A stretch of DNA of 51,319 nt from Amycolatopsis thailandensis (GTDB lineage: Bacteria > Actinomycetota > Actinomycetes > Mycobacteriales > Pseudonocardiaceae). A model generated the notes under the pieces. It was not told the origin of the DNA. It worked only from the letters and a program-made list of their open reading frames with translations, and searched no databases. Positions 32,609 to 40,915 of the stretch are shown here, one piece after another. Each line of letters starts with the position of its first letter. Position 1 is the stretch's first letter. The stretch covers positions 1 to 51,319 of the forward strand of contig NZ_NMQT01000167.1 in assembly GCF_002234405.1 (NCBI RefSeq), read 5' to 3'. Both the position numbers and the translations under genes were made by a program.

Positions 32609-32908
32609 ATGACGGTGACGCAACGTCGCAACCGGCCCGGTGATCCTTTCCCCCGGGCCCTGGACCAGGCGATCGCGGACAGCGGTCTCGGACTCGACCG
32701 GATCCGCCACCGGCTCGCCCAACAAGGCGTCCGGGTCAGTGTCGCGACCTTGAGCTACTGGCGGACAGGAAGAAGCCGCCCCGAGCGATGCGACTCCCTG
32801 AAGGCGGTCGCGCTGCTGGAGCGGCTCTTCGAACTTCCGCACGGTTCCTTGCTGAACCGGCTGGGACCGCGTCGCCCCAGGGGACGGTGGGGCGACGCGG
32901 GAACCGGA
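32609..32908 (+). pseudogene. HTH regulator, truncated after ~96 codons
   Basis: From ATG 32609 the translation is a good actinobacterial HTH-type regulator start (FPRALDQAIADSGLGLDRI, VSVATLSYWRTGRSRPERCD, LLNRLGPRRPRGRW), which in the family continues for another ~200 residues as I recall it. Here the family resemblance ends near 32890, and the frame then runs antisense through the S1 protease gene to a stop at 33463. I infer loss of the C-terminal part by deletion. A short functional DNA-binding protein cannot be excluded. Confidence 0.55.
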
Positions 32909-33655
32909 TCAGACTCCGGAGTTGCTGCGGATCCAGCTGCGGAAGTAGGGGACGTCCACGTAGATCGACGGCCCGGTCGCGCAGGTGCTGCTGTTGTTCC
33001 CGGCGCGGCTGGTGGCGCCGACCAGCTGCCAGACACCGTTGACCTGCTTCACCTGCGGGCCGCCCGAGTCGCCGTAGCAGGCGCCCTTGTTCCCGCCGGG
33101 GTTGTTGGTGCAGATCTCGCTCGCGCCGCTGATGCCGAGGCACTTGTTGTCGGCGACGATCGAGGTGTCCAGCTGCTGCAGGGTGATCGGGGCACCGCAG
33201 CCGCCCTGCGGGGCACAGGTCTGGCCCCAGCCGATGATCCGCGTCGCGGTGCCGACGGCCCCGGACGCGTCGGCGATCGTGACCGGCGCCTGCGAAACCG
33301 CCGTCGAGAGCCGCAGCAGCGCCAGGTCGGCGCTCGGGTGGGCGATCCGCTGGGCCACGCGGGCCACGGTGCCACCGCTGGTGCGGTTCGTGGTGCCGAC
33401 GCGCACCTGGTACGGCGTGCCACAGTGCTTCGCGGTGACCACCCAGGTCGAGCTGATCAGTGAGCCACCACACTGGTGCCCACCGGAGCTCGACTGCTGG
33501 GACACCATGAACGAGTAGACCTGGGTCGCGTTGCCGCCGCCGACGATGTTCGGCTGGACGCCGCCGGTGGGCTCGGCAGCCGTGGCGACGCCGGGGAGGG
33601 TGAACACGGCCGCAGCCGCGATGGCCAAGCCCATCAGCAGGGATCGTGCCTTCAT
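32909..33655 (-). CDS. secreted S1-family serine protease
   Basis: 248 aa. Signal peptide 1-27 (LGVATAAEP-like end), a very short propeptide, IVGG at 37-40 as the mature N terminus, and the triad His77 (TAKHC), Asp110 (DLALL) and Ser197 (GDSGGP). Six or more Cys in chymotrypsin-like pairs. The residue six before the active Ser, which is Asp in trypsin, is Gly here (KGACYGDSGG), so trypsin-like cleavage after Lys/Arg is unlikely. Confidence 0.94.
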   Translation of the reverse strand: MKARSLLMGLAIAAAAVFTLPGVATAAEPTGGVQPNIVGGGNATQVYSFMVSQQSSSGGHQCGGSLISSTWVVTAKHCGTPYQVRVGTTNRTSGGTVARVAQRIAHPSADLALLRLSTAVSQAPVTIADASGAVGTATRIIGWGQTCAPQGGCGAPITLQQLDTSIVADNKCLGISGASEICTNNPGGNKGACYGDSGGPQVKQVNGVWQLVGATSRAGNNSSTCATGPSIYVDVPYFRSWIRSNSGV

Positions 33656-33818
33656 CTGGGTTCTCCTTCGGTGTGGCCGGAAGATCCGGTGCCATGAACG
33701 CTAGGAATCGGACAACGCGCCCAGAACCGTCGGAAGTATGTGGCGTTTAACCGTTTAGACCGTTCGTCGGGGGCGACCTCCGATGACCTGCCGAGACGCG
33801 GCCTGACAGAATCCGGGC

Positions 33819-34838
33819 GTGTCCGACGAACTGAAGCGCCCGCGGGTGCTCTCCGGGATCCAGCCGACCGCCGACTCGTTCCACCTGGGCAACTACCTGG
33901 GTGCGCTGCGGCAATGGGTGCGGCTGCAGGACACCCACGAGACCTTCTACATGGTCGTCGACCTGCACGCGATCACCGTCGAGCAGGACCCGAAGGTGCT
34001 GCGCGAGCGCACGCGCCGTTCGGCCGCGCAGTTGCTCGCGCTCGGCGTCGACCCGGCCCGCAGCGCGCTGTTCGTCCAGAGCCAGGTGCCCGAGCACGCC
34101 CAGTTGAGCTGGGTGCTGGAATGCCAGACCGGGTTCGGCGAGGCGAGCCGGATGACGCAGTTCAAGGACAAGGCCGCGAAGCAGGGCACGGATCGCGCCA
34201 GCGTCGGCCTGTTCACCTACCCGGTCCTGCAGGCCGCGGACATCCTGCTGTACCAGGCGAACGAGGTCCCCGTCGGCGAGGACCAGCGCCAGCACCTGGA
34301 GCTGACGCGCAACCTCGCGCAGCGGTTCAACAACCGCTACGGCAAGACGTTCACCGTGCCGGAGCCGCATATCGTCAAGGACACGGCGAAGATCTACGAC
34401 CTGCAGGACCCGACCGCGAAGATGAGCAAGTCCTCGTCGACCGGCAACGGCCTCATCGAGCTGCTCGAAGACCCGAAGAAGTCGGCGAAGAAGGTCCGGT
34501 CGGCGGTCACCGACACCGGCCGCGAGATCGTCTTCGACGCCGAGAACAAGCCCGGTGTCTCGAACCTGCTGACGATCCTCTCCGCGCTGACCGACCAGTC
34601 GGTCGACGAACTCGTCACCGCCTACGAAGGCAAGGGCTACGGCGACCTGAAGAAGGGTGTCGCCGAGGCGTTCGTCGAGTGGGTCACGCCGGTGCAGGAA
34701 CGCGTCCAGTCCTACATGGACGACGTCGCCGAGCTCGACAAGGCGCTGGCCCTCGGCGCGCAACGGGCGCGGGAAGTCGCTTCGGTGACGTTGCGGAACG
34801 TCTACGACAACATCGGGTTCCTTCCCCCGGCAGGCTGA
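33819..34838 (+). CDS. trpS: tryptophanyl-tRNA synthetase
   Basis: 339 aa. Class I signatures HLGN (HIGH-type, in SFHLGNYLGALRQWV) and KMSKS (DPTAKMSKSSSTGNG). VLQAADILLYQANEVPVGEDQ is the Trp pocket region. GTG 33819. Charges tRNA-Trp. It is followed 41 nt later by a yihY-type gene on the same strand, a common actinobacterial neighbour. Confidence 0.97.
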   Translation: MSDELKRPRVLSGIQPTADSFHLGNYLGALRQWVRLQDTHETFYMVVDLHAITVEQDPKVLRERTRRSAAQLLALGVDPARSALFVQSQVPEHAQLSWVLECQTGFGEASRMTQFKDKAAKQGTDRASVGLFTYPVLQAADILLYQANEVPVGEDQRQHLELTRNLAQRFNNRYGKTFTVPEPHIVKDTAKIYDLQDPTAKMSKSSSTGNGLIELLEDPKKSAKKVRSAVTDTGREIVFDAENKPGVSNLLTILSALTDQSVDELVTAYEGKGYGDLKKGVAEAFVEWVTPVQERVQSYMDDVAELDKALALGAQRAREVASVTLRNVYDNIGFLPPAG

Positions 34839-34879
34839 TTCGCGCTGCGATGTCGCCGCCGCGTGGTTAGCGTTTCAAG

Positions 34880-35902
34880 GTGGCGAAAGATGACGGCGCG
34901 AAGCCGGAAGAGGACAAGCTGTTACCGCGCTTGAGGCGGAAGTACGGCTGGCTCGATCACCTCATCCGGGCGAACGACGCCTTCACCGAGCGCTACGGGA
35001 ACCACTACGCCGCCGCGATCACCTACTTCAGTGTGCTTTCGGTGATCCCGATCCTGATGGTCGCCTTCGCGATCATCGGGATCGTGCTCCGCGGCGACAC
35101 CGCGGTGACGAACCAGCTCGTCGACGGCATCAAGAAGTCGGTCCCGGAGGGACTGAGCGATCTGGTCGGCAGCATCATCCAGGCGGCGCTGGACTCCGGC
35201 GGCGGTATCGGCGTGTTCGGCCTGCTGCTCGCCCTGTACTCCGGCGTCGGCTGGATGACGAACCTGCGGGACGCGCTGACGGCCCAATGGGGGCAGGAAA
35301 AGCAACAGTTGCCGTTGGTGTCGACGACGATCAAGGATCTGCTGTCGCTGGTCGGACTGGGTCTCGCGCTAGTGGTGTCCTTCGGCCTCACCGCGGCGGG
35401 CAGTGGCGTCGGGCGGTTCCTGCTCGAACTGGTCGGCCTGGAGGAGCAGAGCTGGGCCAAGTTCCTGCTGAAGGTCGCCACGATCCTGCTCGGCCTGCTC
35501 GCGAACACCCTGGTGTTCCTGTGGGTCATCGCGAGGCTGCCCCGTGAGCACGTCGCGCTGCGCAGCGCGGTCAAGGGCGCGATCTTCGCCGCCGTCGGGT
35601 TCATCGTGCTCCAGCAGGCCGCGACCGTTTACCTCGGCAGCGTCACGAAATCACCGGCGTTCACGTTGTTCGGCCCGGTGATCGGCCTGCTCGTGTTCGC
35701 GAACCTCGTTTCGCGGTTCCTGTTGTTCGTCACCGCGTGGACGGCGACGGCCAAGGAGAACATGCAGACGGTCATCGAGCCGCCGGCCCCGGTGCTGATC
35801 CATCCGAGGGTGACCGTTCAGCAGGGGCCGGGACTCGGCGCCGTCGGCGGGGCTTTCGCGACCGGAGCGCTTCTGGGCTGGTTCGGCCGCCGGAAGTCCT
35901 GA
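34880..35902 (+). CDS. YihY/BrkB-family inner membrane protein
   Basis: 340 aa with about six helices. HYAAAITYFSVLSVIPILM is the BrkB/YihY signature, then GVFGLLLALYSGVGWMTNLRDALTAQWG and LFGPVIGLLVFANLVSRFLLF. The C-terminal tail is Pro/Val-rich and ends with a short hydrophobic stretch and RRKS. The function of the family is not established. Four nt from the convergent carboxypeptidase stop. Confidence 0.9.
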   Translation: MAKDDGAKPEEDKLLPRLRRKYGWLDHLIRANDAFTERYGNHYAAAITYFSVLSVIPILMVAFAIIGIVLRGDTAVTNQLVDGIKKSVPEGLSDLVGSIIQAALDSGGGIGVFGLLLALYSGVGWMTNLRDALTAQWGQEKQQLPLVSTTIKDLLSLVGLGLALVVSFGLTAAGSGVGRFLLELVGLEEQSWAKFLLKVATILLGLLANTLVFLWVIARLPREHVALRSAVKGAIFAAVGFIVLQQAATVYLGSVTKSPAFTLFGPVIGLLVFANLVSRFLLFVTAWTATAKENMQTVIEPPAPVLIHPRVTVQQGPGLGAVGGAFATGALLGWFGRRKS

Positions 35903-35906
35903 TCCG

Positions 35907-37145
35907 TTACTCGCCCGCCATGGCCTTCTTGCGCTGGTGGCCGATGACGAACGACGCCACGATGATCAGGAAGACGACCAGCGTGATGATCCAGCCGGTC
36001 ACGCCGAACGGGTCTTCCGCCGCGGCCGCGGCGCCGCTGTTCGACGTGCCGTCGGCGTTCGGCGCGGCCGATGCCTGGCCCGCTTCCACGGCCTCCGTCG
36101 CCTTGTATTCGATGCGCCCGACCGATTCGGCCTTGGCCTCACGCAGCGCGATGCCGTAATCGAGGAGCTTCGCCGCCTGTTCGACGACCCGCGTCGGACG
36201 CTGTTCGGCACGGAGCATCACGACCGCGACCCGATGACCGTTCTGGAGCGCGCCGCCGACGTAGGTGTGCCGGGCGTCGTCGGTGAAGCCGGTCTTCCCG
36301 CCGATGAATCCGGGGTAGGTCCCGAGGAGCTTGTTGTCGTTGTAGATCGTGATGACCGGTTTTCCCGCGGTGGGCGGGATTTCGAAGCTCTTGGTCTTGA
36401 CCACCCGCGCGAATTCCGGCTTCTTCATCGCGTAGTGGAAGATCAGGCTCATGTCGTAGGCCGAGGTCGACATGCCCGGGCCGTCAAGCCCGGACGGTGT
36501 CGCGGCCCGGGTGTCGGTGGCGCCGACGCGGATGGCCAGCTCGTTCATCTTCGCGACGGTGGCGTCGACCCCGCCGAGCACGGTGGAGAGCGCGTGCGCC
36601 GCGTCGTTTCCCGAGTGCATCAGCAGCCCGTGCAGCAGCTGGTCCACTGTGTACTGACCGCCCGCGGCGATGCCCATGCAGGTGCACTCCTGCTCGGCGT
36701 CCTCCTTGGTCGGGGTGATGACCGTTTCCGGCTTGAGTTCGGTGACCACGACCAGTCCCAGCAGGACCTTGATCAGCGACGCCGGCCGCTGACGGGCGTG
36801 CGGATCCTTCGCGGCGATGACGTCGCCGGTTTCGAGGTCCTGAAGCACCCAGGACGCGGCGGTGCTCCCGTCGGGCGGGTTCAGCGCGCGCTTCGGGAGC
36901 ACGAGCCCGCATTCGGCCATCCGGTCGCCGCCGACCGGGACCGGCGGGACCGGCAACGGGGCGGGCACGGCCTCGCCGGGGCGCGGCTTCTCGGAGGTGT
37001 CGATCGGCGCGGGAGGTGTCGTCTTGTTCGCGCACGGCTGCGCCTGGGCTGGTGGCTTCGGAGCGGCTGTGGCCACCGGCGTCACCGCGAGGGCGAGCAC
37101 ACCGGAAACGAGGACCAGGAGCGACCGGGAGATAGCGCTGTGCAC
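35907..37145 (-). CDS. dacC: D-alanyl-D-alanine carboxypeptidase (PBP5-like)
   Basis: 412 aa from GTG 37145. Signal peptide 1-28, a Pro-rich stretch, then a transpeptidase-fold domain with SLIK (123-126), SGN (178-180) and KTG (284-286). The C terminus has a membrane helix (GWIITLVVFLIIVASFVIG) and a short basic tail. It trims the terminal D-Ala from peptidoglycan stem peptides. The frame extends to 37316 but would overlap the divergent gene. Confidence 0.93.
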   Translation of the reverse strand: MHSAISRSLLVLVSGVLALAVTPVATAAPKPPAQAQPCANKTTPPAPIDTSEKPRPGEAVPAPLPVPPVPVGGDRMAECGLVLPKRALNPPDGSTAASWVLQDLETGDVIAAKDPHARQRPASLIKVLLGLVVVTELKPETVITPTKEDAEQECTCMGIAAGGQYTVDQLLHGLLMHSGNDAAHALSTVLGGVDATVAKMNELAIRVGATDTRAATPSGLDGPGMSTSAYDMSLIFHYAMKKPEFARVVKTKSFEIPPTAGKPVITIYNDNKLLGTYPGFIGGKTGFTDDARHTYVGGALQNGHRVAVVMLRAEQRPTRVVEQAAKLLDYGIALREAKAESVGRIEYKATEAVEAGQASAAPNADGTSNSGAAAAAEDPFGVTGWIITLVVFLIIVASFVIGHQRKKAMAGE

Positions 37146-37188
37146 CCGAGCAATGTAGCGTCGCCGGGCTCGCTGCATACTCAGGGGC

Positions 37189-37443
37189 ATGCGCATTTCG
37201 CGAGGTACTTCGATGTTCCTGCTGGGTTTCGGCGTGTGGTCGTGGATCATCTGGATCACGTTCGCCAAGAACCTCTGGGACAGCGACCGCGCCTGGGCCG
37301 CCGACGGCTCGCCCACCGCTTACTTCATCGTGCACGCGGTGCTGACGGTCGTCTCGTTCGTGCTCGGCACCATCATCGGCCTGATCGGTCTGCGCACGCT
37401 TCGTGGCGCCAAGTCACGGGAGGCCGAAAAGGCTGACGCCTGA
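37189..37443 (+). CDS. SCO4848-family membrane protein
   Basis: 84 aa, two membrane helices (GTSMFLLGFGVWSWIIWITF, VHAVLTVVSFVLGTIIGLIG) and a charged tail. Matches the small actinobacterial SCO4848 family of unknown function. Divergent from the carboxypeptidase across 43 bp, a conserved pairing as I recall it. Confidence 0.85.
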   Translation: MRISRGTSMFLLGFGVWSWIIWITFAKNLWDSDRAWAADGSPTAYFIVHAVLTVVSFVLGTIIGLIGLRTLRGAKSREAEKADA

Positions 37444-37521
37444 TCCGGTTTGTCGTCCTTTTGTCGGTGGTGGCCGGGCTTCGGCTCGCTTACGTTCACT
37501 CCACCGAATCATGGAGGTGGA

Positions 37522-38934
37522 ATGTCCCGGATCAGACGCCTGCTCGTCCCCGCGCTCGTCGCGGCGGCGGCGGGAAGTGTGTTCGCGGCCCCGTCGGCGA
37601 GCGCCGCGCCCGCGCCGCAGTGCGACACCGCGAGCGCGCCGTTCAACTACGTGGTGCTCTACAACCCGCGTACCCCGGAGCGCAAGGTCGACAGCGAGCT
37701 GCGCGCCAAGTGCGGCGAGAAGGTCGCGTACTACCCGGAGATCGGGGTCGCGGTCGCGACCTCGCGCAACGCCGACTTCCAGGCGAAGATCGGTGTCTTC
37801 CGCGCCTACTCGGGCGGCCGTGACGTGGCGTTCCCGCCGGCGGCGTCGGCCCGTTCGACCCGCTCCGCCGTGGTCGACACCAAGGAGAGCGAAGAGACCA
37901 CCAGCGTCGCGGCCGAAGAAGACCTCTCGGCCCAGCAGTGGGACATGCGGGCGATCCAGGCTCCCGAGGCGAACAAGGTCTCCGGTGGCAGCCGCTCGGT
38001 GACCGTCGGCGTGCTGGACTCGGGCATCGAGCCCACCCACCCCGCGCTGAAGGCCGCCATCGACCCGAAGACCTCCGCGGGCTGCAACACGGGTGCGCCC
38101 GACACGACGCCCGCCGCCTGGGCGCCCACGAACTCCGACCACGGCACGCACGTCGCCGGCACCATCGCGGGCAAGGACAGCGCGCGCGGCTTCACGGGCA
38201 TCGCGCCCGGCGTCAAGCTGGCGTCGGTGAAGGTCGTGAACGACGACGGCCTGATCCTCCCCGAAGCCGCCGTGTGCGGGTTCATGTGGGCGGCGAAGCA
38301 CCGCTTCCCGGTCACGAACAACAGCTACTACATCGACCCGGGCATGTTCTACTGCACGAAGGAGCCGGGCGACGCGGCCGCGTTCGAGGCCGTCCGCCGC
38401 GCGGTGACCTACTCGACCGGCCGTGGCGTGCTGAACGTCGCCGCCGCCGGCAACAGCGGCTTCGACCCGGACAAGCAGACCGTCGACCCGAACCGTCCGC
38501 ACCCCGTCGACTCGAGCTGCGGGATCCTGCCCAAGGCCATCGACGGCGTCGTCAACGTCTCGGCCATCGGCTACGCGGGCACGAAGTCGTCGTACAGCAA
38601 CTACGGCAACGACGTTTCGGTCACCGCGCCCGGCGGCGACCGGGCCCAGCTGCCGCCCGCCGGACAGGGTGCCGGTTGCCCGCTGTCGACGATCTTCAAC
38701 GGCGCGTACGGCACCAAGTGCGGTACGTCGATGGCGTCGCCGCACGCCGCCGGTGTCGCCGCGCTGCTGGCTTCCCGTTACCGCCACGCTCCGCCTGTGG
38801 CGCTGAGGTGGCTGCTGGAGCACCAGGCCGACACGGTCGCCTGTGGTTCCGCGGCGCCGGTCTGTGAAGGCCCGGCGAAGGACAACTCTTACTACGGGCA
38901 CGGGCGCGTCAACGCCCTGGACGCTGTTAAGTAA
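37522..38934 (+). CDS. secreted subtilisin-like serine protease (S8)
   Basis: 470 aa. Signal peptide 1-28, then a propeptide to about residue 135. The catalytic domain has Asp166 (VGVLDSGIE), His207 (SDHGTHVAGT) and Ser403 (CGTSMASPHAAG), with NVAAAGNSG and NNSYY supplying the oxyanion Asn region. It ends soon after the catalytic fold, without a membrane anchor. ATG 37522 behind GGAGGTGG. Confidence 0.94.
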   Translation: MSRIRRLLVPALVAAAAGSVFAAPSASAAPAPQCDTASAPFNYVVLYNPRTPERKVDSELRAKCGEKVAYYPEIGVAVATSRNADFQAKIGVFRAYSGGRDVAFPPAASARSTRSAVVDTKESEETTSVAAEEDLSAQQWDMRAIQAPEANKVSGGSRSVTVGVLDSGIEPTHPALKAAIDPKTSAGCNTGAPDTTPAAWAPTNSDHGTHVAGTIAGKDSARGFTGIAPGVKLASVKVVNDDGLILPEAAVCGFMWAAKHRFPVTNNSYYIDPGMFYCTKEPGDAAAFEAVRRAVTYSTGRGVLNVAAAGNSGFDPDKQTVDPNRPHPVDSSCGILPKAIDGVVNVSAIGYAGTKSSYSNYGNDVSVTAPGGDRAQLPPAGQGAGCPLSTIFNGAYGTKCGTSMASPHAAGVAALLASRYRHAPPVALRWLLEHQADTVACGSAAPVCEGPAKDNSYYGHGRVNALDAVK

Positions 38935-38952
38935 GTCCTTTCTCTGCCAAGT

Positions 38953-39003
38953 CCGTGAAGGCCTCCTTTCCTACCCTCAAGGTAGGAAAGGAGGCCTTCA
39001 CGG
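38953..39003. terminator. 23-bp palindrome (GTGAAGGCCTCCTTTC type), copy 1
   Basis: Perfect 23-bp arms around CTCAA, between the convergent subtilisin and AbiEi/DUF559-like genes. Copy 2 lies at 40064-40114, beyond the other end of that gene. Confidence 0.8.
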
Positions 39004-39006
39004 TCA

Positions 39007-39972
39007 TCAAGCAGCGACGGCGAGGCGTACCTGGGGACGAGGGCGAGAGGCCGCGATCCGCCAGGCAGCCTCCAGATCCGCGACCACGCCGGCCGGATCG
39101 TTCAGCAGTTGTGAAGGCAAGGTCTGCACGACGATGAGCCCGGAAGTCGCGTACCGGGTGTTCCGATCCACGGTCCGCTGGTATCCGGCGCGGTGGAAAT
39201 GGAAGTCGAACGAATCGATTTCCCAGATGAGGCCGACGTCGTCCCACCACGCGTCCGGTCGTCCCAGGTACTTGCCTGAGACGTCGAAGAGCTCGGCATT
39301 CCAATGACTGGGTGGTGTCGTCAGGCGTCGACTGAGCACTTTCGCCCGGGACTCCGCCATCGACCGGATGTCCACCCAGTCGGTCAAAAGCCGCCTCGGT
39401 ATCGCGGTTCCTCGCTGAGTCCCGTGATTCAGTTCCCAGAGGAGCGCCTTGGGATGGCATCTGCCTTGCTGGATCGCCTCGATGAGCAGTTCTTCGGACG
39501 CCAGCGGGTCGGCGAGCTGCCGGACGGCGTCGGTCGTGGCGCGAACCAGCGGCGCGAGTGGTACGTCGTTTCTGATCGCCGGGGCGGGTAGCCGCACTGT
39601 CCGCTCCGTGGTCACGAAGCCGACGCTTCGGATCTTCCGGTCGTGCGGTATCAGCAGATGAAGTCCCGGATCGGCAGGGAGCGAGGCCGGACGTAGCCCC
39701 TGGAGGCGGCAGGCTTCGATGCCAGTGATCATCGCTTTCGCTCCTGCGTAAAGGAGCGCCGCGGTCACCGATTCCGACGAGGTCGGTTTCTGATCATGCA
39801 GCAGAACGATTCCGGGAAGAATCCGTTGCCATGGCCCACCGGGCAGGCACCGTTGATAGATCGTCTTGCTTGGCATCTCCAGTGATTCCAGGTCGGCGAC
39901 CCGGATGACGCCATTGCGGCTCCGCGCCAGCAGCAGTTCGGGATGCTGTGCCCATCTACCCCTCTTGACCAC
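39007..39972 (-). CDS. AbiEi/DUF559-like protein
   Basis: 321 aa. The N terminus looks like the winged-helix start of AbiEi-type antitoxin-domain proteins (HPELLLARSRNGVIRVADLE, IYQRCLPGGPWQRILPGIVL). The C-terminal third resembles DUF559/Vsr-type nuclease folds (RPDAWWDDVGLIWEIDSFDFH: D-x..-E-x-D-like). The middle is variable. Such proteins are common and patchy in actinobacteria; no partner toxin gene is adjacent. Bracketed by two near-identical palindromes, so it may have been gained as a unit. ATG 39972. Confidence 0.6.
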   Translation of the reverse strand: MVKRGRWAQHPELLLARSRNGVIRVADLESLEMPSKTIYQRCLPGGPWQRILPGIVLLHDQKPTSSESVTAALLYAGAKAMITGIEACRLQGLRPASLPADPGLHLLIPHDRKIRSVGFVTTERTVRLPAPAIRNDVPLAPLVRATTDAVRQLADPLASEELLIEAIQQGRCHPKALLWELNHGTQRGTAIPRRLLTDWVDIRSMAESRAKVLSRRLTTPPSHWNAELFDVSGKYLGRPDAWWDDVGLIWEIDSFDFHFHRAGYQRTVDRNTRYATSGLIVVQTLPSQLLNDPAGVVADLEAAWRIAASRPRPQVRLAVAA

Positions 39973-40063
39973 GTGATCCAGCCTGTCCGCCTGAACCCGG
40001 CTGCGACAGCCCTATTTCGCGAACCTGTGGATAACTGGGGGGTTGTGGATAACTTCCGGAAAG

Positions 40064-40114
40064 CCGTGAAGGCCTCCTTTCCTACCTTGAGGGTAGGGAA
40101 GGAGGCCTTCACGG
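40064..40114. terminator. 23-bp palindrome (GTGAAGGCCTCCTTTC type), copy 2
   Basis: Same left arm as copy 1; the right arm has one change giving G-U pairing, and the loop is TTGAG. It lies between the start of the AbiEi-like gene and the sdhB stop, so it can terminate the sdh operon. Confidence 0.8.
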
Positions 40115-40144
40115 ACTTTCGTAGTGCAGCGGAAGCAGGAGGGG

Positions 40145-40915
40145 TTAGACGCGCTTGAAGAGCAGGGCGCGCTTAACCTCTTGGATTGCTTTGGTGACCT
40201 GGATGCCGCGCGGGCAAGCGTCGGTGCAGTTGAACGTGGTCCGGCAGCGCCAAACGCCCTCGGAGTCGTTCAGGATGTCCAGACGCTCTTCGGCGCCTTC
40301 GTCACGCGAGTCGAAGATGAACCGGTGCGCGTTGACGATCGCGGCCGGGCCGAAGTACGAGCCGTCGTTCCAGTACACCGGGCACGAGGACGTGCAGCAG
40401 GCGCACAGGATGCACTTGGTCGTGTCGTCGAACCGGTCGCGGTCGGCCTGCGACTGGATCCGCTCGCGCGTGGGCTCGTTCCCGTAGGCGATCAGGTACG
40501 GCTTCACCGCACGGTACGCCTCGAAGAACGGGTCCATGTCGACGTAAAGGTCCTTGAGCGTGGTCAGACCCTTGATCGGCGCGATGGTGATGGTCGTCTT
40601 CTTGCCGCCGGTCTCCAACAGGTCCTTCATCAGGACCTTGCACGCCAGCCGGTTGATGCCGTTGATCTGCATCGCGTCGGACCCGCAGACACCGTGGGCG
40701 CACGAGCGGCGGAACGAGAACGTCCCGTCGATGTAGTCCTTCACGTAGAAAAGCAGGTTCAGCAGCCGGTCGGTGCGCTGCGCCGGGACGTCGTAGGACT
40801 CCCAGTGCGGCTCGGTGTCGACCTCGGGGTTGAACCGCAGGATCTTCAGCGTGACGGTGATCGGCGTGTGGTCGGAGGACACGGCCTCCGACTTCTCGGG
40901 GGTGGCCGTGGTCAT
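40145..40915 (-). CDS. sdhB: succinate dehydrogenase iron-sulfur subunit
   Basis: 256 aa. 2Fe-2S ligands in CAHGVCGSDAM and RLAC; cluster-binding CILCACCTSSCPVYW and CRTTFNCTDACPRGI carry the 4Fe-4S and 3Fe-4S centres. It transfers electrons from SdhA to the quinone site. Its ATG overlaps the sdhA stop (minus-strand TGATG). Confidence 0.97.
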   Translation of the reverse strand: MTTATPEKSEAVSSDHTPITVTLKILRFNPEVDTEPHWESYDVPAQRTDRLLNLLFYVKDYIDGTFSFRRSCAHGVCGSDAMQINGINRLACKVLMKDLLETGGKKTTITIAPIKGLTTLKDLYVDMDPFFEAYRAVKPYLIAYGNEPTRERIQSQADRDRFDDTTKCILCACCTSSCPVYWNDGSYFGPAAIVNAHRFIFDSRDEGAEERLDILNDSEGVWRCRTTFNCTDACPRGIQVTKAIQEVKRALLFKRV

